From Lachnospiraceae bacterium (GTDB lineage Bacteria; Bacillota; Clostridia; Lachnospirales; Lachnospiraceae): 50,281 nt of DNA. The DNA lies in the NCBI GenBank assembly GCA_017468395.1, contig JAFUIR010000020.1, positions 1 to 50,281 of the forward strand, written 5' to 3'. Under the pieces are notes generated by a model. That model worked only from the letters and a program-made list of their open reading frames with translations, did not search any database and was not told the origin of the DNA. The position numbers were made by a program, and so were the translations under genes. Shown here in pieces: positions 23,898 to 32,747 of this stretch (the first letter of the stretch is position 1; every line of letters starts with the position of its first letter).

Positions 23898-24521
23898 ATG
23901 ACTAAGGATTACGGACTTTTTTCGGATGAAGAACTGATTGACCGTCTGCGGGACGGGGAAGACGGTGTCACCGATTATATTATGAATAAGTACAAAAATC
24001 TGGTCCGCAGTAAGGCTAAGTCCATGTATATTTTGGGGGCAGATGCGGAGGATTTGATTCAGGAAGGAATGATAGGACTTTTCCGGGCCGTGAGGGATTT
24101 CGACTGCGGGCGGGATGCCAGTTTTTTTACCTTTGCGGAATTATGTGTCAGCAGACAGATGTATAAGGCAATACAGGCTTCCAAGAGGCAAAAGCATGCC
24201 CCTTTAAATTCCTACATTTCCTTATACGCAAACAATGAGGGTGGCGAAGAATCCGACGGTAATCTGGCCGAAACATTATCTTCCACAACGGATTTGAATC
24301 CGGAGGAGATTGTTATCGACCGGGAATCCGCAGCAGAGTTGGAACTTTTAATCGGTCAGCAATTAAGCGCTTTTGAAAATCAGGTGTTTGATTTGTATTT
24401 GACAGGGATGACTTACACCCAGATTGCAAAAGTTTTGGGCAAGGAAGAAAAGGCCACGGACAACGCTTTGCAAAGAGTAAAAGCAAAAGTGAAAAAAGTA
24501 ATAAAAGAAAGAAAACTGTAA
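23898..24521 (+). CDS. sigH: RNA polymerase sigma factor SigH (Spo0H)
   Basis: A 207-residue sigma-70-type factor. Region 2 is seen as YKNLVRSKAKSMYILGADAEDLIQEGMIGLFRAVRDFD with FFTFAELCVSRQMYKAI, and region 4 as LSAFENQVFDLYLTGMTYTQIAKVLGKEEKATDNALQRVKAK. Sequence and position after cysE-cysS-mrnC-rlmB match sigma-H of the Firmicutes, which drives early sporulation and stationary-phase genes. One base separates it from rlmB. It suggests a sporulating lineage, or one derived from sporulators. Confidence 0.94.
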   Translation: MTKDYGLFSDEELIDRLRDGEDGVTDYIMNKYKNLVRSKAKSMYILGADAEDLIQEGMIGLFRAVRDFDCGRDASFFTFAELCVSRQMYKAIQASKRQKHAPLNSYISLYANNEGGEESDGNLAETLSSTTDLNPEEIVIDRESAAELELLIGQQLSAFENQVFDLYLTGMTYTQIAKVLGKEEKATDNALQRVKAKVKKVIKERKL

Positions 24522-24552
24522 AGGCCGAAAGCGGTCTTTGCAGTTTATTTTT
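24515..24552 (+). terminator. Terminator of the cysE-sigH operon
   Basis: A 13-bp stem from ACTGTAAAGGCCG (24515-24527) and CGGTCTTTGCAGT (24532-24544) with two G-T pairs, then a T run. The sigH stop codon is inside the stem. Confidence 0.85.
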
Positions 24553-24579
24553 TTTCATAAACGGATAGGTCAGGGTTTA

Positions 24580-24638
24580 TTGACATTTATTGGATGTGGG
24601 GATATAATCAACATCGGCGCATCCGACCGACCGGTCGG
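24580..24638 (+). promoter_or_regulatory. Promoter and TetR-type operator of the RND exporter
   Basis: TTGACA (24580-24585), 17 bases, TATAAT (24603-24608). The perfect palindrome CCGACCGGTCGG is at 24627-24638, and further GACC/GGAC steps surround it. GACC...GGTC palindromes are typical TetR-family sites, and a TetR gene closes this operon. Confidence 0.8.
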
Positions 24639-24654
24639 ACGGAAAGGAAGATAT

Positions 24655-27600
24655 ATGATAGCAAAGTTTAGCGTAAAGAAACCTTATACAGTGTTGGTAG
24701 GTGTAGTACTGGCTATTGTTCTGGGTGTGGTATCCTTCATGAACATGACAGCAGATTTGCTTCCCAGCATGACCTTGCCTTATGTGGTAGTAATGACTAC
24801 TTATGTAGGTGCCAGTCCGGAAACAGTGGAAACCGTGGTAACACAGCCTATTGAGGCTTCCATGGCTACTGTCAGCAATATAGAAAGTATCAATTCGGTT
24901 TCCGGTGAAAACTATTCCATGGTAATTTTGGAGTTTTCCCAGACCGCAAACATGGACTCGGTGTCCTTGGAAATCAGGGAAAGTCTGGATCAGATTGAAA
25001 GTTATTGGACGGACGATTTGATCGGAAGTCCCATTATTATGAAATTGAATCCCGATATGCTTCCGGTAATGGTTGCTGCGGTAGGTGTGGCTAATATGGA
25101 TGTGGCAGAAGTCAGCGCTTATGCGCAGGAATTTGTTATGCCCGAACTGGAAAGTATCGAAGGTGTGGCATCTGTCAGTGCCACAGGGCTCATCGAAGAG
25201 AGCCTGAATGTAATTATCCGTCAGGAAAAAGTGGATGAGATTAATCAAAAGATTATGGCTGCCATTGATAAACAGATGGAAGAGGCCGAGCAGGAACTGG
25301 CGGACGGTAAGACCGAAATTGAAGACGGTTTAACCCAGATTGAAGACGGTTTAAAGGAACTTCATGACGGACAAAAGGAGTTAGATGACGGAAAATCCGA
25401 ACTTGCAGACGGCAAAAAAGAATTAGAAGAAGAACAGGAAAAAGTACTGGAAGAACTGGCAAGTGCCAAGGCACAACTTTTGACGGCCAAAGCAGATTTG
25501 GAAACTATGAAAACCACAGTGAATGTGGATGTGACAACCCTGCGTGCAATGCTTGGCGGTTTGATACAGTTGGAAGAAGGGGTTGATAAACTGGCACAGG
25601 CGGCTGGTGGAATGGATGCCCAGATTATGGGTATGAAAATGGCTTACGCACAGGCCCAGGCTTCTGTCAGCGGAAACGATGCAGCTTTTGCCACGGCAGT
25701 GGAAGTTATGAAGCAGCAGACTTTAGCGGCGCTTCCCGATGAAAATATAAAAAATGCCCTGTCACAATTAAATTGGGTGACACAGTTTGGAGCAGACGTG
25801 ACAAGTGCCAATACCACCACGGTCTGCGGTATTTTTTACGGTTATCGTGATACGTTAAATGGGCAGTTGGCGACTTTGAATACACAGCGGGATACTTTGC
25901 AGGATAATATTTCCATTCAGTTTTTGCATAAGACCATTGACAGGAGTGATGCGATAACTGAGGCGGAAAGAGATGCGATATCTGAGCAACTGAAAAAAGA
26001 TGCAAATAAAGCTATTGAGACTTTGCTTGTACAATATTCTACTTTTGAACAGCAGATTGAGCAGTTGGATGAGAAACTGGTGGAACTGTACGAAGGGGAA
26101 TCTGCGGCATTGCTTGGTTTTGCGGACGGAAAAAATCAGATTACCATGGGCGAAACCCAGATGGAAGAAGCCCAGGCACAACTGGATTCTGCAAAAGAAG
26201 AACTGGAATCTGCAAGGGAAGAACTGCGGGATGCCATGGAACAGATTGCAGAGGGAAAAGAGCAGTTGGAGGAAGCCAGAGGAGAGGCCTATGACCAAGC
26301 CGATATGACGAAAGTGCTGACGGTAGAAACTATTTCAGGGCTGCTTGTGGCACAGAATTTCTCAATGCCGGCGGGTTATGTAACGGAAGAAGGCGTTTCC
26401 TACATGGTAAGAGTTGGTGATAAACCCGGTACAGCAGAAGAAATGGCAGAGCTTCCTTTGCTCAATATGAATATGGATGGTGTGGATATTATCCGCCTCA
26501 GTGATGTGGCAGATGTGTTTTACACCGACAACAGCGATGAAGTATATGCTAATGTAAACGGAAGTCCCGGCGTTATTTTGACGGTACAAAAGCAGACCGG
26601 TTATTCTACCGGTGCAGTTTCCGATTTACTCCTTGCACGCTTTGATGAGATGATGGAATCTAATCCTGACTTGAGCATGATTGCACTGATGGATCAGGGT
26701 ATTTATATCGACCTGGTTATGGACTCCATTCTCAGCAATATTTTATCAGGTGGATTACTGGCAATTCTTATTTTAATTTTGTTTTTAAAGGATTTAAGAC
26801 CTACCTTTGTAGTGGCAGTTTCGATACCTATCAGTTTGGTAACGGCCATTGTATGCATGTATTTCAGTGGTGTGACTTTAAACGTAATCTCTCTGTCCGG
26901 TCTGGCGCTGGGCATAGGTATGTTGGTGGATAACTCCATCGTAGTTATTGAAAATATTTACAGACTGCGTAACGAAGGCATGAGTATGAGGGAAGCAGCT
27001 ATTGAAGGTGCAAAGGAAGTAGGTGGTGCAATTATGGCATCTACCCTGACTACCATTTGCGTGTTCCTTCCCATTGTATTTATGAAAGGTGTTACCAGAC
27101 AGTTGTTTGTGGATATGGGGCTGACCATCGCCTACTCTCTGCTTGCCAGTCTGTTTATTGCTCTGACGGTTGTGCCTGCTATGGCGTCAAAGACGCTTAG
27201 AAAAACCAAGGAAAAGAGTGAAGGCAGATTCTTTAGGGGATTGACCAATGTATATGATAAAATCTTACGTTTTTCTTTGAAATTTAAGCCTCTGGTGCTA
27301 ATTTTGGTAGTAGTGCTTCTGGTAATCAGTGCGCTGGCGGCTGTCAGCAACGGTACGGCGTTTATGTCGGATATGGACAGTACGCAGTTGACGGTTACAG
27401 TGCAGACCGATGAAGAAACATCCCTGACAGAAACCGGTAAAGTAACGGATCAGGTAGTTGCGCTTATCAGGGAACTGGATGAGATTCAGGATGTTGGTGC
27501 CATGGCAAGTTCTTCTTCAGCCTCACTGATGGGCGGAGGAAGCAGTGCACAGAATGTAACAACCATCTATGTGACAACGATAGAAGAAAAAACCATGACC

Positions 27601-28788
27601 AACGAGGAAATTGCAGATATTATTTTGGAGAGAACTGCGGCTTTACCGGCAGAGATTTCCGTACAGACTGCAAGTATGGACATGAGTGCCATGGGTGGCA
27701 GCGGTATTACTATTAACGTAGAAGGCCGTGATTTGGATAACTTGCAGAGAATTGCAAAGGAAGTGGCAGATATTGTAGCGGGCGTGGAAGGAACTACAGC
27801 GGTTTTAGACGGTATGGAAGAGAACGGGGAAGAACTCCGTATTACCATCAACAGAGAAAAAGCCATCCGTTATGGTCTGACGGTAGCGCAGGTATTCCAG
27901 CAAGTGTCTGAGAGACTGGCGGAGTCCGGAAGTGCTACCACTTTGGTTGCGGATGATAAAGATTATGGTGTGTATGTTATCAGTGAGGCAGATGAAGCCC
28001 TTACCAGGGAAGACCTGAAGTCGCTTCCAATAGAAGGTACCGATGAAGACCAGAAAACCGTGGAAATTCCTTTTGAACAAATTGCAAATTTTGAGATGGT
28101 AGAAACCATGAGTTCCATTAACCGCGCGGACCAAACCAGATATGTGTCTGTCAGTGCCGCCATTGCAGACGGATATAATGTAGGTTTGGTGGGAACTGCG
28201 ATAAAAGAGGCTTTGGAAGATTATGAACTGCCTGCGGGATACCGTTTGGAGTTCGCTGGTGAAAATGAAACCATCAATGAGGCTATGGGACAGGTAGGAC
28301 TGATGCTTTTGCTTGCGTTAATCTTTATGTATCTGATTATGGTAGCTCAGTTCCAGTCGCTGTTGTCGCCTTTTATCATTATGTTTACTATTCCTCTTGC
28401 TTTTACCGGCGGTTTCCTTGCCCTGTTTATGACAGGTAGTGAGGTCAGCGTTATTGCCATGCTTGGCTTTGTTATGTTGTCCGGTATTATTGTAAACAAC
28501 GGTATCGTATTGATTGATTTTATGAATCAGCTCAGAGAGGGAGGAATGTCCAAAAAAGATGCCATTATTGAGGCCGGCAGAACCAGACTGCGTCCCGTAC
28601 TCATGACTGCACTGACTACCATTTTGGGCCTGTCCACCATGGTATTTAGTAATGATATGGGTTCGGAAATGATGAAGCCCATGTCCATTGTTACCATCGG
28701 TGGTCTGACATATGGTACTTTGCTGACATTGATTGTTATTCCTTGTATTTATGACATTTTTTCAAGGGAGAGAAAGGATGAGGAATAA
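24655..28788 (+). CDS. RND-superfamily efflux transporter with coiled-coil insert
   Basis: A 1377-residue membrane transporter of the hydrophobe/amphiphile efflux (AcrB-like) type. The start at 24655 (MIAKFSVKKPYTVL) follows GGAAAGGAAG. TM1, a PN1-type porter domain (DLLPSMTLPYVVVMTTYVGASPETVE), a central block of helices including IGMLVDNSIVVIENIYRLR (Asp759; AcrB has two Asp here), then a second porter half and the final helices (GFVMLSGIIVNNGIVLIDF) are all present. Typical members have about 1050 residues. The extra length is an insert at about residues 190-545 full of heptad-like repeats (LADGKTEIEDGLTQIEDGL), likely a long outside coiled coil. This may stand in for the separate adaptor protein of Gram-negative pumps. 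It is followed with a one-base overlap by its TetR regulator. Substrates are unknown. Confidence 0.92.
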   Translation: MIAKFSVKKPYTVLVGVVLAIVLGVVSFMNMTADLLPSMTLPYVVVMTTYVGASPETVETVVTQPIEASMATVSNIESINSVSGENYSMVILEFSQTANMDSVSLEIRESLDQIESYWTDDLIGSPIIMKLNPDMLPVMVAAVGVANMDVAEVSAYAQEFVMPELESIEGVASVSATGLIEESLNVIIRQEKVDEINQKIMAAIDKQMEEAEQELADGKTEIEDGLTQIEDGLKELHDGQKELDDGKSELADGKKELEEEQEKVLEELASAKAQLLTAKADLETMKTTVNVDVTTLRAMLGGLIQLEEGVDKLAQAAGGMDAQIMGMKMAYAQAQASVSGNDAAFATAVEVMKQQTLAALPDENIKNALSQLNWVTQFGADVTSANTTTVCGIFYGYRDTLNGQLATLNTQRDTLQDNISIQFLHKTIDRSDAITEAERDAISEQLKKDANKAIETLLVQYSTFEQQIEQLDEKLVELYEGESAALLGFADGKNQITMGETQMEEAQAQLDSAKEELESAREELRDAMEQIAEGKEQLEEARGEAYDQADMTKVLTVETISGLLVAQNFSMPAGYVTEEGVSYMVRVGDKPGTAEEMAELPLLNMNMDGVDIIRLSDVADVFYTDNSDEVYANVNGSPGVILTVQKQTGYSTGAVSDLLLARFDEMMESNPDLSMIALMDQGIYIDLVMDSILSNILSGGLLAILILILFLKDLRPTFVVAVSIPISLVTAIVCMYFSGVTLNVISLSGLALGIGMLVDNSIVVIENIYRLRNEGMSMREAAIEGAKEVGGAIMASTLTTICVFLPIVFMKGVTRQLFVDMGLTIAYSLLASLFIALTVVPAMASKTLRKTKEKSEGRFFRGLTNVYDKILRFSLKFKPLVLILVVVLLVISALAAVSNGTAFMSDMDSTQLTVTVQTDEETSLTETGKVTDQVVALIRELDEIQDVGAMASSSSASLMGGGSSAQNVTTIYVTTIEEKTMTNEEIADIILERTAALPAEISVQTASMDMSAMGGSGITINVEGRDLDNLQRIAKEVADIVAGVEGTTAVLDGMEENGEELRITINREKAIRYGLTVAQVFQQVSERLAESGSATTLVADDKDYGVYVISEADEALTREDLKSLPIEGTDEDQKTVEIPFEQIANFEMVETMSSINRADQTRYVSVSAAIADGYNVGLVGTAIKEALEDYELPAGYRLEFAGENETINEAMGQVGLMLLLALIFMYLIMVAQFQSLLSPFIIMFTIPLAFTGGFLALFMTGSEVSVIAMLGFVMLSGIIVNNGIVLIDFMNQLREGGMSKKDAIIEAGRTRLRPVLMTALTTILGLSTMVFSNDMGSEMMKPMSIVTIGGLTYGTLLTLIVIPCIYDIFSRERKDEE

Positions 28789-29459
28789 TGGGAAAACTTA
28801 CGGGAAGAGAAAATAAAGAGGCACTGCCGGAGAAAGTTCTTCTGCTCTATAACGCTATCGGAGAAATGTTGTCGGAGGGGATTGACCTTACCGCGGTAAA
28901 GGTTTCGGAAATTACGGAGCGTGCCGGAATCGGAAAAGGTACTGCATATGACTACTTTGACAGTAAGGAAGAAATGGTGGCGCGGGCGCTATTATTTTAC
29001 ATGGAGAGCACCATGGAATATCTGGAAAAAGGAGTCTGGGAACAGACAACTTTTACAGAAAGAGTAAGTACTGTCTTTAAAAGAATGTCCGAAGTGGCGG
29101 AAAAAAACAGCGGAGCATTGAGACTGATTCTGATGTTGTTTGATAATAATCAAATCGGGATTTTGATAAAGGAAGAGTTGAAACACCGCAAAGAAGAAAA
29201 GTCCTGTGAACCACTTCTGATGACAAAGAAAATGATTGAAAAAGGGATACAGGATGGAGAAATAAAGGCAGAGTTACCCATGGAGTACATGATGTATATG
29301 ATGACATCGAGAGTGATGACATATATGATGTACCTGCTAAAGGAAGAAAATGGTCAGTGCGCGGATGAAGAGTTCAGACATTGCCTGTGTCAGGGAATTA
29401 TAAAGGAACTGTCTGTAGAAGATGCGTTCCACGAAACAGTTCCTGATAAAACTAAATAA
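28788..29459 (+). CDS. TetR/AcrR-family transcriptional repressor
   Basis: A 223-residue regulator. The N-terminal HTH reads VKVSEITERAGIGKGTAYDYFDSKEEMVARAL, the classic TetR pattern, and the remaining helical part would bind the inducer. It contains a Met-rich stretch (MEYMMYMMTSRVMTYMMYLL). ATG and the stop of the exporter share one base (28788), so it is coupled to the pump. It probably represses the operon through the palindrome at 24627-24638. Its 3' end overlaps the convergent HAD gene by eight bases. Confidence 0.93.
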   Translation: MGKLTGRENKEALPEKVLLLYNAIGEMLSEGIDLTAVKVSEITERAGIGKGTAYDYFDSKEEMVARALLFYMESTMEYLEKGVWEQTTFTERVSTVFKRMSEVAEKNSGALRLILMLFDNNQIGILIKEELKHRKEEKSCEPLLMTKKMIEKGIQDGEIKAELPMEYMMYMMTSRVMTYMMYLLKEENGQCADEEFRHCLCQGIIKELSVEDAFHETVPDKTK

Positions 29460-30246
29460 AGGAAAAATGCTCTAAGGCCAGCCGGATACCGTCCGCGCTG
29501 GCTTTTTCGGTCACAAAAGAAACCATGTCGAAAAGAGAGCGGGGATTGGAATTACCCATGGCAATACTGCCTGGCACATAGGAGAGCATAGGCAAATCAT
29601 TGTTACTATCTCCAAGGGCGTAGGCATTTTCCAAGGGAATATTATAATAGTCCAGAACAAACTGAATGCCGGTGGCCTTGGAATAGCCGTAGGGAACGAA
29701 TTCCCGGAAAGTGCCGCCTCTGTCGATACATTCAAAGAAAAGGTCACTTACTTTTCGAAACTCGGCAAGTTGCTCCTTAGTCTGATACCAAATTACAAAT
29801 TTGTCTGCGAAAAAATTAGGATTTTCCAAGTCTTCAGGCATAGTATAGCCCCGTTTTACAAAGGCATCGTACTGCCTGATGGCGCCGGGGTGCGTCAAAG
29901 GTCTGGATATGTCAAAAGCCACTTCCTTGCGGGATTCAAACAAAATATCCACACCGGTTTCACGGGCTTTTTGCAGGATTTTCATAATGGTTTCGTGGGT
30001 TTGGGCAACATAGAGCACATCCTTGCCGTCACAGTAAATATTTGTACCACAACCGCAGACATAACCGTCAAATCCCACATCCCGGAAACGCTTCTCCACA
30101 TTTTGAAAGCATCTGCCGGTATTGATAAACATCAAATGGCCATTTTCGCGGGCTTTGCGGATGGCTTCCACGGCACTGCCCGGAATAGAACCGTCTATTT
30201 CGGATGTGAGAGTGCCGTCAATATCAAAAAAGGCTATTTTTTTCAT
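29452..30246 (-). CDS. HAD-superfamily hydrolase, Cof type
   Basis: A 264-residue phosphatase. Motif I is FFDIDGTL (nucleophile Asp8, acid Asp10), motif II is the Thr of FINTGR, the Lys motif lies in GYSKATGI, and motif IV is GDSNNDLPML. The alpha/beta cap between motifs II and III (about residues 80-190) marks the Cof/IIB subfamily, which acts on sugar phosphates and nucleotide-like phosphates. AAAGGAATTGC precedes the ATG. The region directly upstream is an Rpn relic, so the promoter is not obvious. Confidence 0.92.
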   Translation of the reverse strand: MKKIAFFDIDGTLTSEIDGSIPGSAVEAIRKARENGHLMFINTGRCFQNVEKRFRDVGFDGYVCGCGTNIYCDGKDVLYVAQTHETIMKILQKARETGVDILFESRKEVAFDISRPLTHPGAIRQYDAFVKRGYTMPEDLENPNFFADKFVIWYQTKEQLAEFRKVSDLFFECIDRGGTFREFVPYGYSKATGIQFVLDYYNIPLENAYALGDSNNDLPMLSYVPGSIAMGNSNPRSLFDMVSFVTEKASADGIRLALEHFSFI

Positions 30247-30264
30247 GGCGGTAGCAATTCCTTT

Positions 30265-30465
30265 CTAATCGCCTCCTTTAATCTTTTGGATAAACCAAGA
30301 GTACTCATACAAGGGACGGCACTGTTCTAAAATAGCATGTCCCTTAGGCAGATTAATGTTAATTACTTTTACACTTAATTCTAACATGGGAGTTGACGTT
30401 TTTTCAAGATATGTACTGGACTTTACCTCCCTGTTATAACGGAAGTGGGAAAGGATGTCAATTGT
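30265..30465 (-). pseudogene. Rpn-family nuclease relic (C-terminal fragment)
   Basis: On the minus strand an open stretch reads MLELSVKVININ from 30387, then LEQCRPLYEYSWFIQKIK, and stops at 30265. This aligns with ELTVRVINVNYGYNEDLLQKCSGLYGYAYF of the Rpn protein at 7560 and with the matching part of the one at 49493. Upstream in the same frame, YNREVKSSTYLEKTSTP looks like the weakly conserved part before it. The catalytic half and a start are missing. This is the third Rpn locus in the window and is clearly dead. Confidence 0.65.
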
Positions 30466-30466
30466 T

Positions 30467-30506
30467 AAGGACTGAATCCAGCATGTACATGATTCAGTCC
30501 TTTTCG
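30467..30506. terminator. Hairpin at the end of the Rpn relic
   Basis: Perfect 12-bp stem AAGGACTGAATC (30467-30478) and GATTCAGTCCTT (30491-30502) followed on the plus strand by TTTT. No plus-strand gene ends here, and the T run is poor on the minus strand where the gene ending at 30534 would need it. Either direction is possible. From 30313 to 30465 I see only the relic. Confidence 0.5.
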
Positions 30507-30533
30507 CCTTTTAAAAGTTTCTTATTAAGAACA

Positions 30534-30812
30534 TTAAATCCCTTTAATCTCACGGATTTGTTTTTCCAACTCTTCAATGCCGTGCTGGGCATTTTTGATG
30601 GAACGGCACTGTTTTTCAAACAACTCTTCTGCAGTGTCGCCGAAATTTTCGTAATAGATGCGTCCGATTTCCATATAATTTTTCTTTAAAACTTCTTCGC
30701 AGGTGCTAATCTGGCTTTTTAAACGTGCAATTTCTGCCATTTCTTTTGCTTTATCTACAGCAGCCTGTCCTTTGGTGGTAATCGTTTCTTCTACTTTGCT
30801 AAAAAAATCCAT
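30534..30812 (-). CDS. Small coiled-coil protein, unknown function
   Basis: A 92-residue protein that is almost entirely helical and charged: VEETITTKGQAAVDKAKEMAEIARLKSQI, then EIGRIYYENFGDTAEELFEKQC and ELEKQIREIKGI. The layout (short amphipathic start, long coil, a YxxIGxxYY turn) resembles Clostridial proteins that usually carry a C-terminal zinc ribbon. That ribbon is absent here; two Cys remain at about residues 38 and 69. AAAGGAAAAATAAC precedes the ATG. Single gene, function unknown. Confidence 0.75.
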   Translation of the reverse strand: MDFFSKVEETITTKGQAAVDKAKEMAEIARLKSQISTCEEVLKKNYMEIGRIYYENFGDTAEELFEKQCRSIKNAQHGIEELEKQIREIKGI

Positions 30813-31000
30813 TTGTTATTTTTCCTTTCATTATTAAACGGTACAAAGACCTTTTTAAGTATCCTGCAAGTATTGTAACTGATTTTGCGCAGTAATAAAA
30901 CAAATTTTTATATTTTATAATGAAATTTCAATTTTTATATGATATAATATTCAAAGGTCAAAGAATTTTGATTATTTGCAAAAGACATGGAGTAGGTAAT

Positions 31001-31288
31001 ATGCAGACAGCATACATGAAACAAAAAATAAATAATGAGATGGAAATTTGTGAGATTACAGATTTGGAAGCAAAGCAACTTATTGAAAAAACATTGCTTA
31101 AAAATCGTATTTCTTATTATTTGAAGTGGCCGAAGGCGAAATTCTGGAGCCGCAGACGAGTGATTTGTATTCTTTGTGTTAATGACAATTCCAGAGATGA
31201 GGCGGAGGAGGCTATCCGTAGTTTGGGGGAAGACGTGACTGATTATGTACGTTTTGTGGCACGCAAATCAGACAATGTGTTCCTGTAG
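31001..31288 (+). CDS. Small protein of unknown function
   Basis: A 95-residue protein. ATG 31001 (MQTAYMKQ) is preferred since GGAG lies nine bases before it and a TATAAT at 30943-30948 would start transcription downstream of the ATG at 30920. A basic, aromatic centre (YYLKWPKAKFWSRRRVICILCVND) is followed by an acidic helix. The strand-helix alternation could form a small ferredoxin-like fold. I recognise no family. It is a single gene upstream of tRNA-Thr. Confidence 0.65.
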   Translation: MQTAYMKQKINNEMEICEITDLEAKQLIEKTLLKNRISYYLKWPKAKFWSRRRVICILCVNDNSRDEAEEAIRSLGEDVTDYVRFVARKSDNVFL

Positions 31289-31317
31289 AATTGTTCGTTT
31301 TTTTTAGTCAATTTACA

Positions 31318-31346
31318 TTGACAAAGCAAGTTCTATTTGATACAAT
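31318..31346 (+). promoter_or_regulatory. Promoter of tRNA-Thr
   Basis: TTGACA (31318-31323), 17 bases, TACAAT (31341-31346), 44 bases before the tRNA. Confidence 0.85.
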
Positions 31347-31389
31347 AGGCTTCGGTGATTGCGAGAGAGTTCTCTCTTGTAAATACTAA

Positions 31390-31462
31390 GCTGCTGTGGC
31401 TCAGTCGGTAGAGCGTCGCATTGGTAGTGCGGAGGTCACGGGTCCGATTCCCGTCAGCAGCT
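31390..31462 (+). tRNA. tRNA-Thr (anticodon GGT)
   Basis: A 73-base cloverleaf: acceptor GCTGCTG/CAGCAGC, D arm GCTCAGTCGGTAGAGC, anticodon stem TCGCA/TGCGG around TTGGTAG, T arm ACGGG-TCCGATT-CCCGT. Confidence 0.93.
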
Positions 31463-31485
31463 TTCACACAAGGCATGAGTCGTAC

Positions 31486-31546
31486 AAAAACACAAAAAAT
31501 AACGCTCCGCAAGTATACTTGCCGGAGCGTATATTTTTGTGTTTTT
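31486..31546. terminator. Extended terminator after tRNA-Thr
   Basis: ACGCTCCG (31502-31509) pairs with CGGAGCGT (31523-31530). Outside it AAAAACACAAAAAATA pairs with TATTTTTGTGTTTTT, and inside GCAAG pairs with CTTGC. The stem is almost fully paired over 60 bases and would work in both directions. Confidence 0.85.
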
Positions 31547-31625
31547 ATAGGGCTCTCAAAAATGAAAAAATTTAACCATTTACATAATGCAAATTGAATA
31601 AAAATACAAGTTTTTCTATTTTTCC

Positions 31626-31654
31626 TTGAAAATATTTCAAAAATTATGTATAGT
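31626..31654 (+). promoter_or_regulatory. Promoter of the TAXI-TRAP operon
   Basis: TTGAAA (31626-31631), 17 bases, TATAGT (31649-31654), 54 bases before the first start codon. Confidence 0.65.
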
Positions 31655-31707
31655 TATATTGGTGCAATTTGTTAAAGCATTAAAGTGATTTTTAGGAGGA
31701 TTTGCAG

Positions 31708-32667
31708 ATGAAAAAATTAATCTCATTAGCGCTTAGTATGGTTTTGGCGTTATCAATTGTTGCTTGCGGTGGCGGGGCAGCCTCTAAGATGACCATGGGA
31801 ACAGGCGGTACTTCCGGTACCTATTATGGTTATGGCGGTGTGATTGGTCAGTACATTAAGAATAAAGCAGGTATTGATGTAGTTGTTGTTTCCACAGACG
31901 GTTCTAAGGCAAATATCCAGGGCATTGCAGCAGGCGATTATCAGTTGGGTACTGTACAGTCCGATGTTATGTCTTATGCATGGGACGGAACCCGTTCCTT
32001 TGAGACAGAAGGAAAGGTGGACAGTTTCCGCACAGTAGCAGGTCTTTACGCAGAGGCAATCCAGTTAGTAACCATGGATCCTGAAATTAAGAGCGTTGCA
32101 GATTTGAAAGGAAAATCTGTTTCTATCGGTGCTCCCGGTTCCGGTGTTTATTTCAATGCAATGGATGTGTTGAGCGCAGCTGGTTTAACAGAAAAGGATA
32201 TTAATGCACAGTATCAGTCCTTTGCGGATAGTGCAGATGCATTAAAGGATGGCAAGATTGATGCTGCATTTATCGTAGCAGGTGCGCCTACTCCCGCTAT
32301 TACAGAACTGTGTACTACCAATGATGCTTATCTGGTTCCCATTGACGGTGATGTAGCAGAAAAGTTAATGGCGTCATGCCCTTTCTATACTGTATATGAT
32401 ATTCCCGCAGGTACCTACGAGGGTCAGACAGAAGCGGTAAAGACTGTAACTGTTAAGGCAACCTTGATTGTAAGCGCAAGTGCTTCTGAGGAAGAGGTAT
32501 ATAATTTGACCGCTGCAATTTTTGATAATATTGATGCAATTACTGCTGAAAATGCAAAGGGTGCTGAACTGAGCATCGAAAACGCAACAAGCGGTATGAC
32601 CGTTCCTTTCCACGCAGGTGCTGCAAAGTATTTTGCTGAAAAGGGTGTTCAGGTAGAAACAAACTAA
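31708..32667 (+). CDS. TAXI-family TRAP transporter solute-binding lipoprotein
   Basis: A 319-residue binding protein. MKKLISLALSMVLALSIVAC (lipobox IVAC) marks lipid anchoring. The mature part has the TAXI hallmarks: GTGGTSGTYYGYGGVIGQYI at the N-terminus, then VQSDVMSYAWDG, LKGKSVSIGAPGSGVYFNA and VPFHAGAAKYFAEKGV. Members of this family in other bacteria bind glutamate or other carboxylates; the ligand here is unknown. GGAGGATTTGCAG precedes ATG 31708; an in-frame TTG at 31702 lies within that spacer and is less likely. It is the first gene of a three-gene operon, separated from the permease by an attenuator-like hairpin that would let it be made in excess. Confidence 0.94.
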   Translation: MKKLISLALSMVLALSIVACGGGAASKMTMGTGGTSGTYYGYGGVIGQYIKNKAGIDVVVVSTDGSKANIQGIAAGDYQLGTVQSDVMSYAWDGTRSFETEGKVDSFRTVAGLYAEAIQLVTMDPEIKSVADLKGKSVSIGAPGSGVYFNAMDVLSAAGLTEKDINAQYQSFADSADALKDGKIDAAFIVAGAPTPAITELCTTNDAYLVPIDGDVAEKLMASCPFYTVYDIPAGTYEGQTEAVKTVTVKATLIVSASASEEEVYNLTAAIFDNIDAITAENAKGAELSIENATSGMTVPFHAGAAKYFAEKGVQVETN

Positions 32668-32682
32668 GAGTAGTGATAAAGG

Positions 32683-32715
32683 GGCTACGACGGAGATTTC
32701 GCCGTAGCCTTTTCT
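32683..32715 (+). terminator. Attenuator hairpin between binding protein and permease
   Basis: GGCTACG (32683-32689) pairs with CGTAGCC (32703-32709), with CG/CG inside, then TTTTCT. It probably stops most transcripts after the binding-protein gene. Confidence 0.75.
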
Positions 32716-32747
32716 ATGATGGAGTAATACATAATCAGGAGGTATCA

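Noticed and set aside
24538-24654. Longer RND protein starting at 24538
   Set aside because: This start precedes the promoter and TetR operator; the ATG at 24655 has a ribosome binding site and the normal family start.
30393-30465. TTGACG-containing stretch as a small RNA gene on the plus strand
   Set aside because: No -10 at proper spacing, and the minus strand is explained by the Rpn relic.
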